Assembly (NCBI RefSeq): GCF_003952725.1
Contig: NZ_CP032509.1
Coordinates: 186,001 to 250,000 of the forward strand
DNA length: 64,000 bases
Direction: 5' to 3'
DNA from: Georhizobium profundi
GTDB taxonomy: Bacteria; Pseudomonadota; Alphaproteobacteria; Rhizobiales; Rhizobiaceae
The notes below the pieces were generated by a model, which had not been told where the DNA came from, did no database searches, and saw nothing but the letters and a program-made list of their open reading frames with translations. This document shows positions 8,057 through 16,595 of the stretch, in pieces. Each line of letters opens with the position of its first letter. Within the stretch, counting starts at the first letter, position 1. The position numbers and the translations under genes are program-made.

Positions 8057-8473
8057 TTAGTTCGCGCTACGATCGGCCTCGCCGTGCCGGTGGCTGGTCA
8101 GCCGATCGGAGCTCGGCACGAGATAGGCTGACACTTCCACTTCCTGGCCATCGTCGAAGATCAGCATCAGGCGTTGGCTTTCCGATTGGTCGATCGGAGA
8201 CGCGGGATCGGCAAGCAGGAGGTGGATGCCGCCAATACGCATCTGCAGTTCGGCGTGCGCGGGAACCAGAAGCGGGCCGCCGACCGGCCCAGCCGCGTCA
8301 TCGTCGGAATTGAATGGTGTACGCATCAACCTGATGTTTGCAAAGGCTTCGCTGCTCACCTTAGCGAGATAGGCGTGAGTATCCGTGCCGTTCCAGATCG
8401 TCAGGAAGCCTCTGGCCGGGGAGCCGTCACCATCAGCAATCAAGATCTCGGCATGTTCGACTGTCAGCGTCAA
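8057..8473 (-). CDS. PCu(A)C-like periplasmic copper chaperone, N-terminus doubtful
   Basis: 138 residues ending in the family's typical core: a VPAHAELQMRIGGIHLLL strand pair and LMLIFDDGQEVEV. The copper-binding H(M)X10M pattern is poor: only one His survives in GIHLLL and the first His-Met is replaced by RLM. The only in-frame start is a TTG at 8473 with no Shine-Dalgarno. The frame continues upstream as GFLAGCQSL, which looks like the end of a lipoprotein signal, to a stop at 8533-8531 with no start codon. A good Shine-Dalgarno (GGAGGGG) precedes an ATG at 8510 in another frame, so the gene may be frameshifted within its signal peptide. Confidence 0.5.
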   Translation of the reverse strand: MTLTVEHAEILIADGDGSPARGFLTIWNGTDTHAYLAKVSSEAFANIRLMRTPFNSDDDAAGPVGGPLLVPAHAELQMRIGGIHLLLADPASPIDQSESQRLMLIFDDGQEVEVSAYLVPSSDRLTSHRHGEADRSAN

Positions 8474-8660
8474 GAGCGATTGGCAGCCGGCGAGAAATCC
8501 CTGTGTACATCGCTTATGTCCCCTCCACGATTAGTGGCCGTGAACGTCCGTGATGAATCGGGCAAGGCTGTGAACCGCGCCCGCCTTCGGGATGCGGCAA
8601 TTCGGCACTGTTGCGGGACACCGATTCATCCTTCAATATCTATAAGAGCTGGAGGTAATC

Positions 8661-9074
8661 ATGCTGACGATCGGAGAGCTGTCGCGCGTCACCGGGGTGA
8701 AAGTTCCGACCATCCGCTACTATGAGCAGATGGGTCTGTTGATGGCGCCGGGCCGCTCGGGCGGCAATCAAAGGCGTTATGAGCCTGGCGAACGGGAACG
8801 GTTGTCCTTCATCAAGCACGCTCGCGACCTCGGTTTCACGATCGGGGCCATTCGTGAACTGCTCGAGCTGAGCGAGCATCCGGAACGGCCATGCGCGGAT
8901 GCCGACAACATCGCGGTTCGTCAGCTGCAGATTGTCCGGGACAAGATTGCAAAGCTCAGGCCCCTTGAGCGCGAACTCGAACGCATCGCGACCCGATGCC
9001 ACGGCGATCAGATCAGGGACTGTTACGTCATTCAGTCTCTGGCCAACCACGAACTGTGCTCGAACGAGCACTGA
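8661..9074 (+). CDS. MerR-family metal sensor (CadR/PbrR/ZntR-like)
   Basis: 137 residues: an N-terminal winged helix (about 1-70; VPTIRYYEQMGLL is the MerR signature), a dimerisation helix (about 80-112) and a C-terminal metal loop. Cys78, Cys113 and Cys121 are placed as in the divalent soft-metal sensors (PbrR and CadR have Cys near 78, 113 and 120). CueR-type Cu(I) sensors have Ser at the first position, so Zn, Cd or Pb is more likely than Cu. GGAGG lies 5 bases before the ATG. It is divergent from the PCu(A)C-like gene. It is a candidate activator of the ten MerR-type promoters listed here. Confidence 0.88.
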   Translation: MLTIGELSRVTGVKVPTIRYYEQMGLLMAPGRSGGNQRRYEPGERERLSFIKHARDLGFTIGAIRELLELSEHPERPCADADNIAVRQLQIVRDKIAKLRPLERELERIATRCHGDQIRDCYVIQSLANHELCSNEH

Positions 9075-9082
9075 GAGTCGGC

Positions 9083-9580
9083 TTAGACCTCGGTCTCGTC
9101 ATCGAACCGGCAGTAGTGCGCTACCCTGTCGGCAGGGCCGTTCGTCGAGGGCACGTCGCGAAGGATGATGGTGACGGCCGAGCTATCCTTTGGCGCCACG
9201 ATCGAGCCGGATATCGTGATCGTCGGATGATCCTCCGGAACCAGCTCGAACGTCGTTTCGTCGCCGATCGTTGGGCCCAGGCGCAATGTCCCGGTATCGT
9301 AGTCCCCTTCCGCGGAGAACGTCGTTTCCATCCGGTCCTTTGTAAGGAAGAGATAGAACTCCAGCTCCGACCCGAAGGGTGCGCGGCCCCAGAGCCAAGC
9401 TTCGGCCTTTTCCAGTGAGGGCCCGACACGCGCGACGATGTCGTCGCAGTCCTGCGATGTAGGCGTGCCTTGCTCCGGATACCAGAGAAACACGCCGGTC
9501 GGAGGGCTCGCCAGGGCATGACCCGCACCGGCCAGCCACAAGGCAGCTCCGAACGCATGTACTGTCAGGCGCGGTCGCAT
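9083..9580 (-). CDS. Secreted protein of unknown function
   Basis: 165 residues with a signal peptide (about 1-29, cleavage near ALAS) and a soluble mature part of mostly beta character. No conserved family is recognised. The stop lies 8 bp from the end of the convergent MerR gene. I took the ATG at 9580 because it gives a standard signal peptide; a GTG five codons upstream is also in frame. Confidence 0.6.
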   Translation of the reverse strand: MRPRLTVHAFGAALWLAGAGHALASPPTGVFLWYPEQGTPTSQDCDDIVARVGPSLEKAEAWLWGRAPFGSELEFYLFLTKDRMETTFSAEGDYDTGTLRLGPTIGDETTFELVPEDHPTITISGSIVAPKDSSAVTIILRDVPSTNGPADRVAHYCRFDDETEV

Positions 9581-9636
9581 CTCATGTTCCCACACAGCCG
9601 GCGCGGCTGTCCTTCGTTTTCGCTTTTAGGTGGTCG

Positions 9637-10620
9637 TCAATCCGGGATAACCACGCGCGCCACGACTGGCAGATGATTGGAGCCAAATTTCGACCCCAGG
9701 GTCAGATCCTCCAGCCCCAATGTTGGCGACAAGACGATGCGGTCGATTGGCGTGCCGATCTGCGTGAGCGACCAGAGACGTATGCTGAAGCGTGTCGGCA
9801 GCGGCCACCACCGGGATTCGGTCGTCCGGTATCCCGTCGAGGACAGGAAGTCGAGAAAGAACGGAGACCAGGGTGGCGTGTTCCAATCGCCGGCGACGAC
9901 GACCAGAGCGTCCGACGGCTCCGACTTCACGGCTGCTTCCAGATCCCGAAGGTACGCGGCGCGCGCTTCCCAAGCGCGGGGGCTGCGCGGAGTCTGTGGA
10001 TGGACTGCATAGAGAACAACCGTCCTCCCTTCGACCGACAGCTCGAAGCGCACGGCGAACCTGCCGTATGTGTCGCCGCTCTCGGGAAAGACCGTCCGTT
10101 CGTCGAGGATCGGGAACCGGCTGAGAACCTTCATGTCGGTGTTGCCGGCAAGGTCGCGGCTGCTTTCGAAGGGCCAGCGCCCTCTGGCGATCAACGTGTT
10201 CTGCCAGAACGGCCTCACCTCCTGCAGCACCAGGATATCCGCCTCGCCGACCTCGGGAAGCGCAAGAAAGGGACGCGGATCCAGATTGTCGACCAGGACA
10301 TTGGCGGAGACCACGGTGAACGTCGTTCCCGCCGCCGCGGGCGCCGGCGGCGGGAGGAAAAGATAGGGAACGCCGGCAGCCAGAAGCGCGATTGCTCCCG
10401 CGATCTTCGTGGAGCGCCGAGGAAGCGCGAAGCCTATGACGAAAAGAATGACGCCCGCCACGAGAAGGTGGGGACGGATGAAGTTTGCCAGGTCTGCAGC
10501 CCATAGATTTCGGGATAGCGCTACGGATACGAACTGTGCCGCGGCAAAGGCGAGCTGCGCCAGCAGCAAGACGGCGAGGAAAAGCTTCGGCGTGCGGCCG
10601 CTGGCTGAAGAGAAGGGCAC
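9637..10620 (-). CDS. Membrane-anchored endonuclease/exonuclease/phosphatase-family protein
   Basis: 327 residues: three N-terminal hydrophobic segments (about 10-90), then an EEP (DNase I-like) domain with the expected landmarks: VVSANVL, VLQEVRP, VVAGDWNTPPWS and the closing GSNHLPVVARV. Members hydrolyse phosphodiesters of nucleic acids, phosphoinositides or related substrates. The catalytic domain would face the periplasm. The substrate is unknown. The gene is isolated between the secreted protein and the ATPase promoter. Confidence 0.88.
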   Translation of the reverse strand: MPFSSASGRTPKLFLAVLLLAQLAFAAAQFVSVALSRNLWAADLANFIRPHLLVAGVILFVIGFALPRRSTKIAGAIALLAAGVPYLFLPPPAPAAAGTTFTVVSANVLVDNLDPRPFLALPEVGEADILVLQEVRPFWQNTLIARGRWPFESSRDLAGNTDMKVLSRFPILDERTVFPESGDTYGRFAVRFELSVEGRTVVLYAVHPQTPRSPRAWEARAAYLRDLEAAVKSEPSDALVVVAGDWNTPPWSPFFLDFLSSTGYRTTESRWWPLPTRFSIRLWSLTQIGTPIDRIVLSPTLGLEDLTLGSKFGSNHLPVVARVVIPD

Positions 10621-10968
10621 CGGTGTCGATCCTGCTGAAAGCGCCGCGAGGAGCAGATTATTTCTGCGGTGCAGGTTTCGGCCAATGGGGCAATCTGGCG
10701 CATGGGGCTAGCGACAGGTTGGAAGTCCCGCATGAATTCGGCGCTTGTTGCGCGGCGGCCCAAAAAGGGCAGGGAAAAAGCGTACAAGGCAGAGGTCCGT
10801 GCATACTCAAGGTCTCCACTCCTGCGAGGTGAACGAGCACCTCATGACCGAGCTGGCGCTGGCCTTGCTAGACACGGTAACGAAACATCGCGCCGGCTCC
10901 AGCCGAAGCGCGATGTACTGACGGGAAGCACACGGCAGAGCGGGAACTGAAAAATCTGAAATTTCCTC
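10621..10968. other. Intergenic, no gene seen
   Basis: This 348-bp stretch lies between the divergent EEP protein and the P-type ATPase promoter. Short open frames exist on both strands but none has a Shine-Dalgarno, a hydrophobic signal or a recognisable family. I see no repeat or terminator. Confidence 0.6.
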
Positions 10969-10999
10969 TTGATCCTCTAGCTGCTCTAGGTCGTATGGA
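10969..10999 (+). promoter_or_regulatory. MerR-type promoter of the P-type ATPase operon
   Basis: -35 TTGATC, 19-bp spacer CTCTAGCTGCTCTAGGTCG, -10 TATGGA. The -10 ends 29 bp before the ATPase start. Metal-exporter genes are the classical targets of MerR-family activators, so this site anchors the reading of the other nine. Confidence 0.85.
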
Positions 11000-11028
11000 A
11001 TTGCTCCTGACATACAGGAGTGTAGATT

Positions 11029-13326
11029 ATGACGGTCCCGCAACGCCAGACGCGCTTTCGAGTGGAGGGGATGGATTGCGCGAGCTGCGCGGCCAAGATC
11101 GAGACAGCCGTTCGCCGCATTCCGGCCGTGACAGATGTAGGAGTTTCGGTCGTCGCCGGCACGATGACGGTGACACACGGGCCGGAAACCGACCTCGACG
11201 GTGTCGCGCGCAAGCTCGGCAGCCTTGGCTACAAGGCGTCCCCCCTGACGCGAACCGGAGAGAAGGCGCCCGCCTCCGGTCATGTCCACGGTCCGGAATG
11301 CCGTCACGAGGGGCATGAGCATTCGCACGACAACGATCACCATGCGCATGGCGGCGGTAACGCGCATGACGGTGTCCCTCCATCCAGGGCCTCGAATGTG
11401 CCGACCGGCGACTCGCTTCACGGCATGCACGGGCATGACCATGGGCCGATCGACGGTCCGTGGTGGAGCACATCGAAGGCGAAGCTGACCATCGTCTGCG
11501 GCGCGGCGCTCGCCATCGCCTTCGGGCTGTCGCAACTCTTTCCGCAAACGCAACCCTGGGGCTTCATCATCGCCATGGCCGTCGGGCTCGTGCCGATCGC
11601 GCGCCGGGCGCTGTTCGGGGCGATGAACGGCAGCCCGTTCTCGATCGAGACGCTTATGACCGTGGCGGCGGTGGGCGCCGTCATCATCGATGCTGCGGAG
11701 GAAGCCGCAGTCGTCGTCTTCCTGTTCCTTGTCGGCGAACTGCTGGAAGGCATCGCAACGGGACGGGCGCGAGCGTCGATCCGTGCGCTCTCGAACCTGA
11801 TGCCTAAGACCGCGCTGCTTGAAAGCGAGGGAGGCACACGGACCGTTCCGGCGGACAGCCTCACGGTCGGTTCGATCGTGATGATCCGTCCGGGCGACCG
11901 GGTGCCGGCCGACGGCGTCGTGCTTTCCGGCGAAAGCGCGGTAGACGAAGCGCCGGTGACCGGTGAGTCGGTCCCCAAGCGAAAGGAGGAAGGCGACAAG
12001 GTGTTCGCCGGCACGGTGAACCAGGAAGGGGTGCTGCGCGTGCGCGTCACGGCGGCCGCGGCAGACAACACGATCGCTCGCATCATTGCGCTGGTCGAGG
12101 AGGCGCAGGAATCGAAGGCTCCGACCGAACGCTTCATCGACCGCTTTTCCAAATACTATACGCCAGGCGTGATGGTCGTGGCAGCGCTCGTGGCTATCCT
12201 GCCGCCGTTGCTGGGCGGAGCCGAGTGGAACACATGGATCTATCGCGGTCTCGCGGTTCTGCTGATCGGCTGCCCGTGCGCGCTCGTCATCTCGACGCCG
12301 GCCGCAATCGCGGCTGGGCTTTCCGCCGGCGCCCGGCGCGGCCTGCTGATGAAAGGTGGAGCCGTGCTGGAGAACCTCGGTAAGGTCGACAGCGTGGCTT
12401 TCGACAAGACCGGGACGCTGACCGAGGGCAAGCCGAAGGTGACGGACATCGTCGGCATAGGGCGCGACGAGCGCGAGACACTTCGCCTCGCCGCGTCGCT
12501 GGAGGTGGGCTCAAGCCATCCGCTTGCGGTCGCGATCCTCGCAAAAGCCGAAGCGGAGAATGTGCCAGTGGTCGCGGCATCGGAGGCGGGCGCTGTTGGC
12601 GGCAAGGGCGTTGTGGGGACGCTCGATGGTGTGAAGCTGTTCTTCGCCTCGCCACGTGCGGCGGGCCAGCAGGTCATGCTCGACGAGGCCCTTACCACAC
12701 GCATTGCGTCGCTCAACGACGAGGGCAAGACCGTGTCGGTGCTGTTGGCAGGCGGACAGGTCGCCGGTTTGATAGCCATGCGCGACGAGCCACGCGATGA
12801 CGCGAAGGCCGGCATCGCCGCGCTGCGCGAGTTGGGCGCCGACTCTGTGATGCTGACGGGCGACAACCAGCGCACGGCCAAGGCGATTGCCGCCTCGCTC
12901 GGGATGGAAGCGCGCGCCGAGCTCTTGCCTCAGGACAAGCAGAAGATCGTCGGCGAGATGCGGGCGACAGGCTCGTTCGTCGCCAAGGTCGGCGACGGAA
13001 TCAACGATGCGCCCGCACTTGCCGCCGCCGACATCGGCATCGCCATGGGAAGCGGAACCGACGTCGCGCTGGAGACCGCGGACGCAGCGGTCTTGCACGG
13101 TCGTGTCAAGGATGTGGCGAACATGGTCTCGCTCTCGCGCGCAACCATGAGCAACATCTGGCAGAACATCGTCATGTCGCTTGGCCTCAAGGCGGTGTTC
13201 CTCGTCACGACCGTCCTTGGCGTGACCGGGTTGTGGCCCGCGATCCTGGCCGACACCGGCGCTACCGTTCTGGTCACCGCCAACGCCATGCGCTTGTTGG
13301 CCTGGCGCGGCATTCGCGATGCCTGA
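11029..13326 (+). CDS. Heavy-metal P1B-type ATPase, ZntA/CadA-like
   Basis: 765 residues: an N-terminal HMA domain with GMDCASC (Cys17, Cys20), a His-rich linker (about 84-145, many His-x-His pairs), eight predicted membrane helices, the TGES actuator motif, the transport motif CPC at 415-417 followed by ALVISTPAA, the phosphorylated Asp459 in DKTGTLT, and GDGINDAP. The CPCALVISTPAA block and the late LADTGATVLVTANAMRLL are typical of the Zn2+/Cd2+/Pb2+ subgroup, not the CopA copper subgroup (CPCALGLATP). It exports divalent metal from the cytoplasm. It heads an operon with PCu(A)C, SCO, DsbB and DsbA genes, below a MerR-type promoter. Confidence 0.93.
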   Translation: MTVPQRQTRFRVEGMDCASCAAKIETAVRRIPAVTDVGVSVVAGTMTVTHGPETDLDGVARKLGSLGYKASPLTRTGEKAPASGHVHGPECRHEGHEHSHDNDHHAHGGGNAHDGVPPSRASNVPTGDSLHGMHGHDHGPIDGPWWSTSKAKLTIVCGAALAIAFGLSQLFPQTQPWGFIIAMAVGLVPIARRALFGAMNGSPFSIETLMTVAAVGAVIIDAAEEAAVVVFLFLVGELLEGIATGRARASIRALSNLMPKTALLESEGGTRTVPADSLTVGSIVMIRPGDRVPADGVVLSGESAVDEAPVTGESVPKRKEEGDKVFAGTVNQEGVLRVRVTAAAADNTIARIIALVEEAQESKAPTERFIDRFSKYYTPGVMVVAALVAILPPLLGGAEWNTWIYRGLAVLLIGCPCALVISTPAAIAAGLSAGARRGLLMKGGAVLENLGKVDSVAFDKTGTLTEGKPKVTDIVGIGRDERETLRLAASLEVGSSHPLAVAILAKAEAENVPVVAASEAGAVGGKGVVGTLDGVKLFFASPRAAGQQVMLDEALTTRIASLNDEGKTVSVLLAGGQVAGLIAMRDEPRDDAKAGIAALRELGADSVMLTGDNQRTAKAIAASLGMEARAELLPQDKQKIVGEMRATGSFVAKVGDGINDAPALAAADIGIAMGSGTDVALETADAAVLHGRVKDVANMVSLSRATMSNIWQNIVMSLGLKAVFLVTTVLGVTGLWPAILADTGATVLVTANAMRLLAWRGIRDA

Positions 13327-13405
13327 CACATACATGCGGCGATGTGCATCCTGTTCCTGCAAGGCGGAGATGGCGCAGAACGCCTCATGTCGAGTGCGAT
13401 ATGGA

Positions 13406-13921
13406 GTGGAAAAATTGTTCAATGCTAACAAAGCCGTCGCCATGGCGACGCTGTTCATGTCCAGCTTGCTGATTGCCTCGCCCGCAGCGGCGCACGACTT
13501 TTCGGTCGGCGACATTGCGGTCGGCCATCCGTGGTCGCGTCTCGCACCGGCCAACGCTCCGGTCATAGGCGGCTATCTGACGCTGACCAACACAGGGTCG
13601 CAGCCCGATACGCTGGTCGGCGGAAGTGCCACGATCGCCGAACGCGTCGAGATCCACGAGATGCGTATCGAGGACGGGGTGGCCCGTATGCGGCCTCTTC
13701 CCGCTGGGCAGGAGATAGCTCCCGGAGCGACGGTCGAGCTCCAGCCGGGCGGTACCCATCTCATGTTCATCAATCCTGAACGTGCGTTCTCGGAAGGCGA
13801 GCGCTTCGAGGTGACGCTCGAGTTCGCGAATGCCGGTGAAGTGGCCGTCGAGTTCGTGGTGCAAAGGAACCCGGGTGGAAATGCGGGACAAGAGGATGAA
13901 CATGGAGGCCATGCGCCATGA
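13406..13921 (+). CDS. PCu(A)C copper chaperone (DUF461)
   Basis: 171 residues from the GTG at 13406: a signal peptide ending AAAHDF, then a PCu(A)C domain with the full copper site pattern: HEM, about 9 residues, then MRPLP, then GGTHLMF. Such proteins carry Cu(I) in the periplasm and, with SCO proteins, help to assemble the CuA site of cytochrome oxidase. The frame is open back to an ATG at 13319 inside the ATPase gene, but that start gives a long Cys-rich extension before the signal peptide, so a downstream start is more likely. The SCO gene overlaps its end by 4 bp. Confidence 0.85.
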   Translation: MEKLFNANKAVAMATLFMSSLLIASPAAAHDFSVGDIAVGHPWSRLAPANAPVIGGYLTLTNTGSQPDTLVGGSATIAERVEIHEMRIEDGVARMRPLPAGQEIAPGATVELQPGGTHLMFINPERAFSEGERFEVTLEFANAGEVAVEFVVQRNPGGNAGQEDEHGGHAP

Positions 13922-14523
13922 GCTTTGTCAGGCTGTTCCGCATCGGCGTTTGGGTCGCAATCGCGGTGCTGGGCACGTACCTGGTGGTGTCGACGCAGAT
14001 GACCGCGCAGCGCCAGCCTGTGGAAGCTTCGACCGGGGCAGCGCGTGTGGGCGGCCCGTTCTCGCTCGTGTCGCATGAGGGAGAGCGGGTGGACAATCAG
14101 TCGCTGGCGGGGCGTCCCTACGTCGTGTTCTTCGGCTTCACCCATTGCCCCGAGATTTGTCCGACGACGCTGTTCGAGCTGACCGACCTGATGGGCGAAC
14201 TGGGCCCGGATGCAGACAAGCTTGAAGTCCTGTTCGTCACCGTCGATCCGGAGCGGGACACGCAAGACATGCTCGCCGGCTACATGACCTCCTTTGACAG
14301 CCGCATCACCGCGCTGCGGGGGACGGCCGAAGAGACCGAGGCCGCACTGAACGCATTCTCGGCCTACGCGGCAAAGGTGCCTCTCGAAGCCGGCCAGTAC
14401 ACGATGGATCACACGGCCGGCGTCTTCCTCATGCGCGGCGACGGCAGCTTCGGTGGCGTTCTCGACATGCACGAACCCCGCGAGACGAGGCTGGAAAAAC
14501 TGCGCCGTCTCGCGAGCGCCTGA
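13918..14523 (+). CDS. SCO1/SenC-family copper protein
   Basis: 201 residues: one N-terminal membrane anchor (about 7-25) and a thioredoxin-like SCO domain with the copper ligands Cys77 and Cys81 (CPEIC) and the distal His in MDHTAGVF. SCO proteins deliver copper to, or reduce the cysteines of, the CuA centre of cytochrome c oxidase. It starts within the end of the PCu(A)C gene (ATGA overlap), so the two chaperones are translationally coupled. Confidence 0.92.
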   Translation: MSFVRLFRIGVWVAIAVLGTYLVVSTQMTAQRQPVEASTGAARVGGPFSLVSHEGERVDNQSLAGRPYVVFFGFTHCPEICPTTLFELTDLMGELGPDADKLEVLFVTVDPERDTQDMLAGYMTSFDSRITALRGTAEETEAALNAFSAYAAKVPLEAGQYTMDHTAGVFLMRGDGSFGGVLDMHEPRETRLEKLRRLASA

Positions 14524-14536
14524 CCGGGACTAGACG

Positions 14537-14986
14537 ATGCTCGACAAGGTGTCCAACAAATCGGCTGAAGACTGGAATTCCTGGTGGCTGTTAGTGGCCT
14601 GGCTGATCGCGGCCGGGTCGACGCTGGCAGCCTTGTTCATCGGTGAGATCGTGGGGCAGACCCCGTGCAACCTCTGCTGGTTCCAGCGGGTGTTCATGTT
14701 CCCGCTTGCCATTGTGCTCGGCATCGCGGCGTTCAGGCTGGATGTCGGTATCAGGATCTACGCCTTGCCGCTGGTGGCAATCGGCGCTGCAATCGCGGCA
14801 TTTCACTCGCTGGTGTACTTCGGCCTCATTGATGAGGGCATAACGCCGTGCGCCCGCGACGGCCCGTCCTGCTCGGGAGCCGACATGACCATTTTCGGCG
14901 GCGTGCCGCTGCCGCTCGTGTCGCTGCTCGCGTTCATCGCGATCGGCGGCAGTCTTGCCTTGTGCCGACCTGGAGTTTTCAAATGA
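14537..14986 (+). CDS. dsbB: Disulfide bond formation protein B (DsbB)
   Basis: 149 residues: four membrane helices, a first periplasmic pair Cys44/Cys47 (TPCNLCWFQR) and a second pair Cys105/Cys112 (TPCARDGPSC). DsbB reoxidises DsbA and passes the electrons to quinone. The next gene is a DsbA with ATGA overlap, so this is a complete oxidant pair encoded inside the metal operon. The length is typical of the short alphaproteobacterial form. Confidence 0.92.
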   Translation: MLDKVSNKSAEDWNSWWLLVAWLIAAGSTLAALFIGEIVGQTPCNLCWFQRVFMFPLAIVLGIAAFRLDVGIRIYALPLVAIGAAIAAFHSLVYFGLIDEGITPCARDGPSCSGADMTIFGGVPLPLVSLLAFIAIGGSLALCRPGVFK

Positions 14987-15630
14987 ACCGTCGACAGGTG
15001 ACCATCCTATCCGTTGGATTGGCCGCAGGAGCAATCTTCGGGGCGTCAGCGCTCTACTACAACCGCGCGCGCAGCCTCGATCCGTCCGGCGCCGAAGCTC
15101 TCGTGCGGGAGCATTCTCCCGTTATGGGGCCACCGGATGCTCCTGTGACGATCGTGGAGTTCTTCGATCCCTCCTGTGAAGCCTGCCGGGCCTTCCATCC
15201 CCTCGTGAAGAACATCCTTGCGCAGTATCCCGATGACGTCAGGGTCGTGTTCCGGTACGCGGCCTTCCACGACGGGTCGGATCAGGCGGTCGGGATCATC
15301 GAGGCGGCACGACGGCAGGACCTCTTCGTCCCGGTGCTCGAAGCACTTCTTGACGCGCAGCCGGAGTGGGCAATTCATGGCAACCCGAACCTCGACCGCG
15401 CCTGGCAGGCCGCCGCCGCAGCAGGCCTCGACCTCGAGCGCGCGCGCGAAGACGCAACCACGGCCGAGGTCGCGGCTGTGCTGCGGCAGGATACCAGCGA
15501 TGTCGACGCTTTGGGGGTCAGACAGACGCCGACATTCTTCGTAAACGGCAAGAGCCTTCAGTCCTTCGGGCCGCAGCAGCTGATTGATCTTGTCTCCGCC
15601 GAAGTGCGATCCGCTCGCGAGAGCGGATGA
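14983..15630 (+). CDS. DsbA-family thiol oxidoreductase
   Basis: 215 residues: an N-terminal membrane anchor or uncleaved signal (about 7-25), and a DsbA fold with active site CEAC (Cys65, Cys68) and cis-proline loop QTPTFFVNG near residue 183. It overlaps dsbB by 4 bp and is its likely partner. It is the last gene of the operon ATPase-PCu(A)C-SCO-DsbB-DsbA. The CEAC dipeptide differs from CGHC and CGYC in the other DsbA-like proteins here, so redox potentials probably differ. Confidence 0.9.
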   Translation: MNRRQVTILSVGLAAGAIFGASALYYNRARSLDPSGAEALVREHSPVMGPPDAPVTIVEFFDPSCEACRAFHPLVKNILAQYPDDVRVVFRYAAFHDGSDQAVGIIEAARRQDLFVPVLEALLDAQPEWAIHGNPNLDRAWQAAAAAGLDLERAREDATTAEVAAVLRQDTSDVDALGVRQTPTFFVNGKSLQSFGPQQLIDLVSAEVRSARESG

Positions 15631-15652
15631 GCCATCCGGCTGTGGGGCCGGA

Positions 15653-16594
15653 TCACTCATGATTGGATTTGAGTTCGCCCCGTGGGTCGACCTGCACGGT
15701 GACGTGGTCGATCGCATAGCGCTCCTTGAGCCAGGCCGAGACGAGCGGCGGGAGGCTGAGCGGATCCGTTCCGGTCGCCGGGCTGACATGGACTGTGGCG
15801 ACGCTCGTCTCGTCCGTCAGCGTCCAGGCATGAAAGTGCCCGGCCTCGGCGATGCCCGGTACGCCGGCGAGCCCGCGCTCCGCTTCGATCGCGTCCACAC
15901 CACGCGGAACAGCTTGCAGCAGGACGCGGATCGAATCCGAGACCAGGCTCCATGCGGATCTGACGACGAGCCCCGCCACCAGCACGGACAGGATGGGGTC
16001 GAGTATCGTCCATCCGGTCAGCATGATCCCGATCGCCGCAGCGATCGCGCCGACGGAGCCGAGCAGGTCGCCGATGACGTGCAGGAAGGCGCCCCTGAGA
16101 TTGCTGTCGCCCTTGTTGCCCGACCAGAGGATCCAGGCGCCGGCGACGTTCACGCCCAGGCCGATCACCGCGACGATCAGCATCGGGCCCGCCAGAATCT
16201 CCACCGGCGCGTTGATGCGCTGCACGGCCTCCCACGCGATCCAGGCCACGAGCAGGAGCAACGTCGCGCCGTTGGCGAGCGCCGCCAGTACCCTTACCCG
16301 GTGGAAACCGTAGGTGCGTTGGGAGTCCGCCGCGCGCCGAGCGATGCGATAGGCGATCAGGGCGAGCAGCAGCGCGGCCGCGTCGGAGACCATGTGGCCC
16401 GCATCCGCGATTAGCGCGAGCGAGCCTGAGTACCAGCCGCCGATCGCCTGCACGATGGCGTAGCTTGCCGTGAAGATTAGTACGAATCGGATGCGCCGCT
16501 CGTTCGAAGCGGTCACGACCTGTGCGTGATCGTGGCCCTCCTCGTGCGCGTGCCCTTCATGGCCCGTCTTCGAGATCTCTGGATTGCCGGTCAC
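15653..16594 (-). CDS. Cation diffusion facilitator (CDF) metal exporter, CzcD-like
   Basis: 313 residues: a His-rich N-terminus (GHEGHAHEEGHDH), six membrane helices with the HxxxD metal site HMVSD in helix 2 and a matching site in helix 5, then the cytoplasmic C-terminal domain. CDF proteins exchange Zn2+, Cd2+ or Co2+ for protons. The start lies one base after the stop of the HXXEE gene upstream, so both are probably transcribed from the MerR-type promoter at 17332-17362. It is convergent with the ATPase operon. Confidence 0.92.
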   Translation of the reverse strand: MTGNPEISKTGHEGHAHEEGHDHAQVVTASNERRIRFVLIFTASYAIVQAIGGWYSGSLALIADAGHMVSDAAALLLALIAYRIARRAADSQRTYGFHRVRVLAALANGATLLLLVAWIAWEAVQRINAPVEILAGPMLIVAVIGLGVNVAGAWILWSGNKGDSNLRGAFLHVIGDLLGSVGAIAAAIGIMLTGWTILDPILSVLVAGLVVRSAWSLVSDSIRVLLQAVPRGVDAIEAERGLAGVPGIAEAGHFHAWTLTDETSVATVHVSPATGTDPLSLPPLVSAWLKERYAIDHVTVQVDPRGELKSNHE

Positions 16595-16595
16595 A

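Noticed and set aside
11029..13326. Reading the P-type ATPase as a CopA copper exporter because of the PCu(A)C and SCO neighbours
   Set aside because: The CPC-ALVISTP motif and the C-terminal helix pattern are those of the Zn/Cd/Pb subgroup, and the MerR sensors have the divalent-metal cysteine set.
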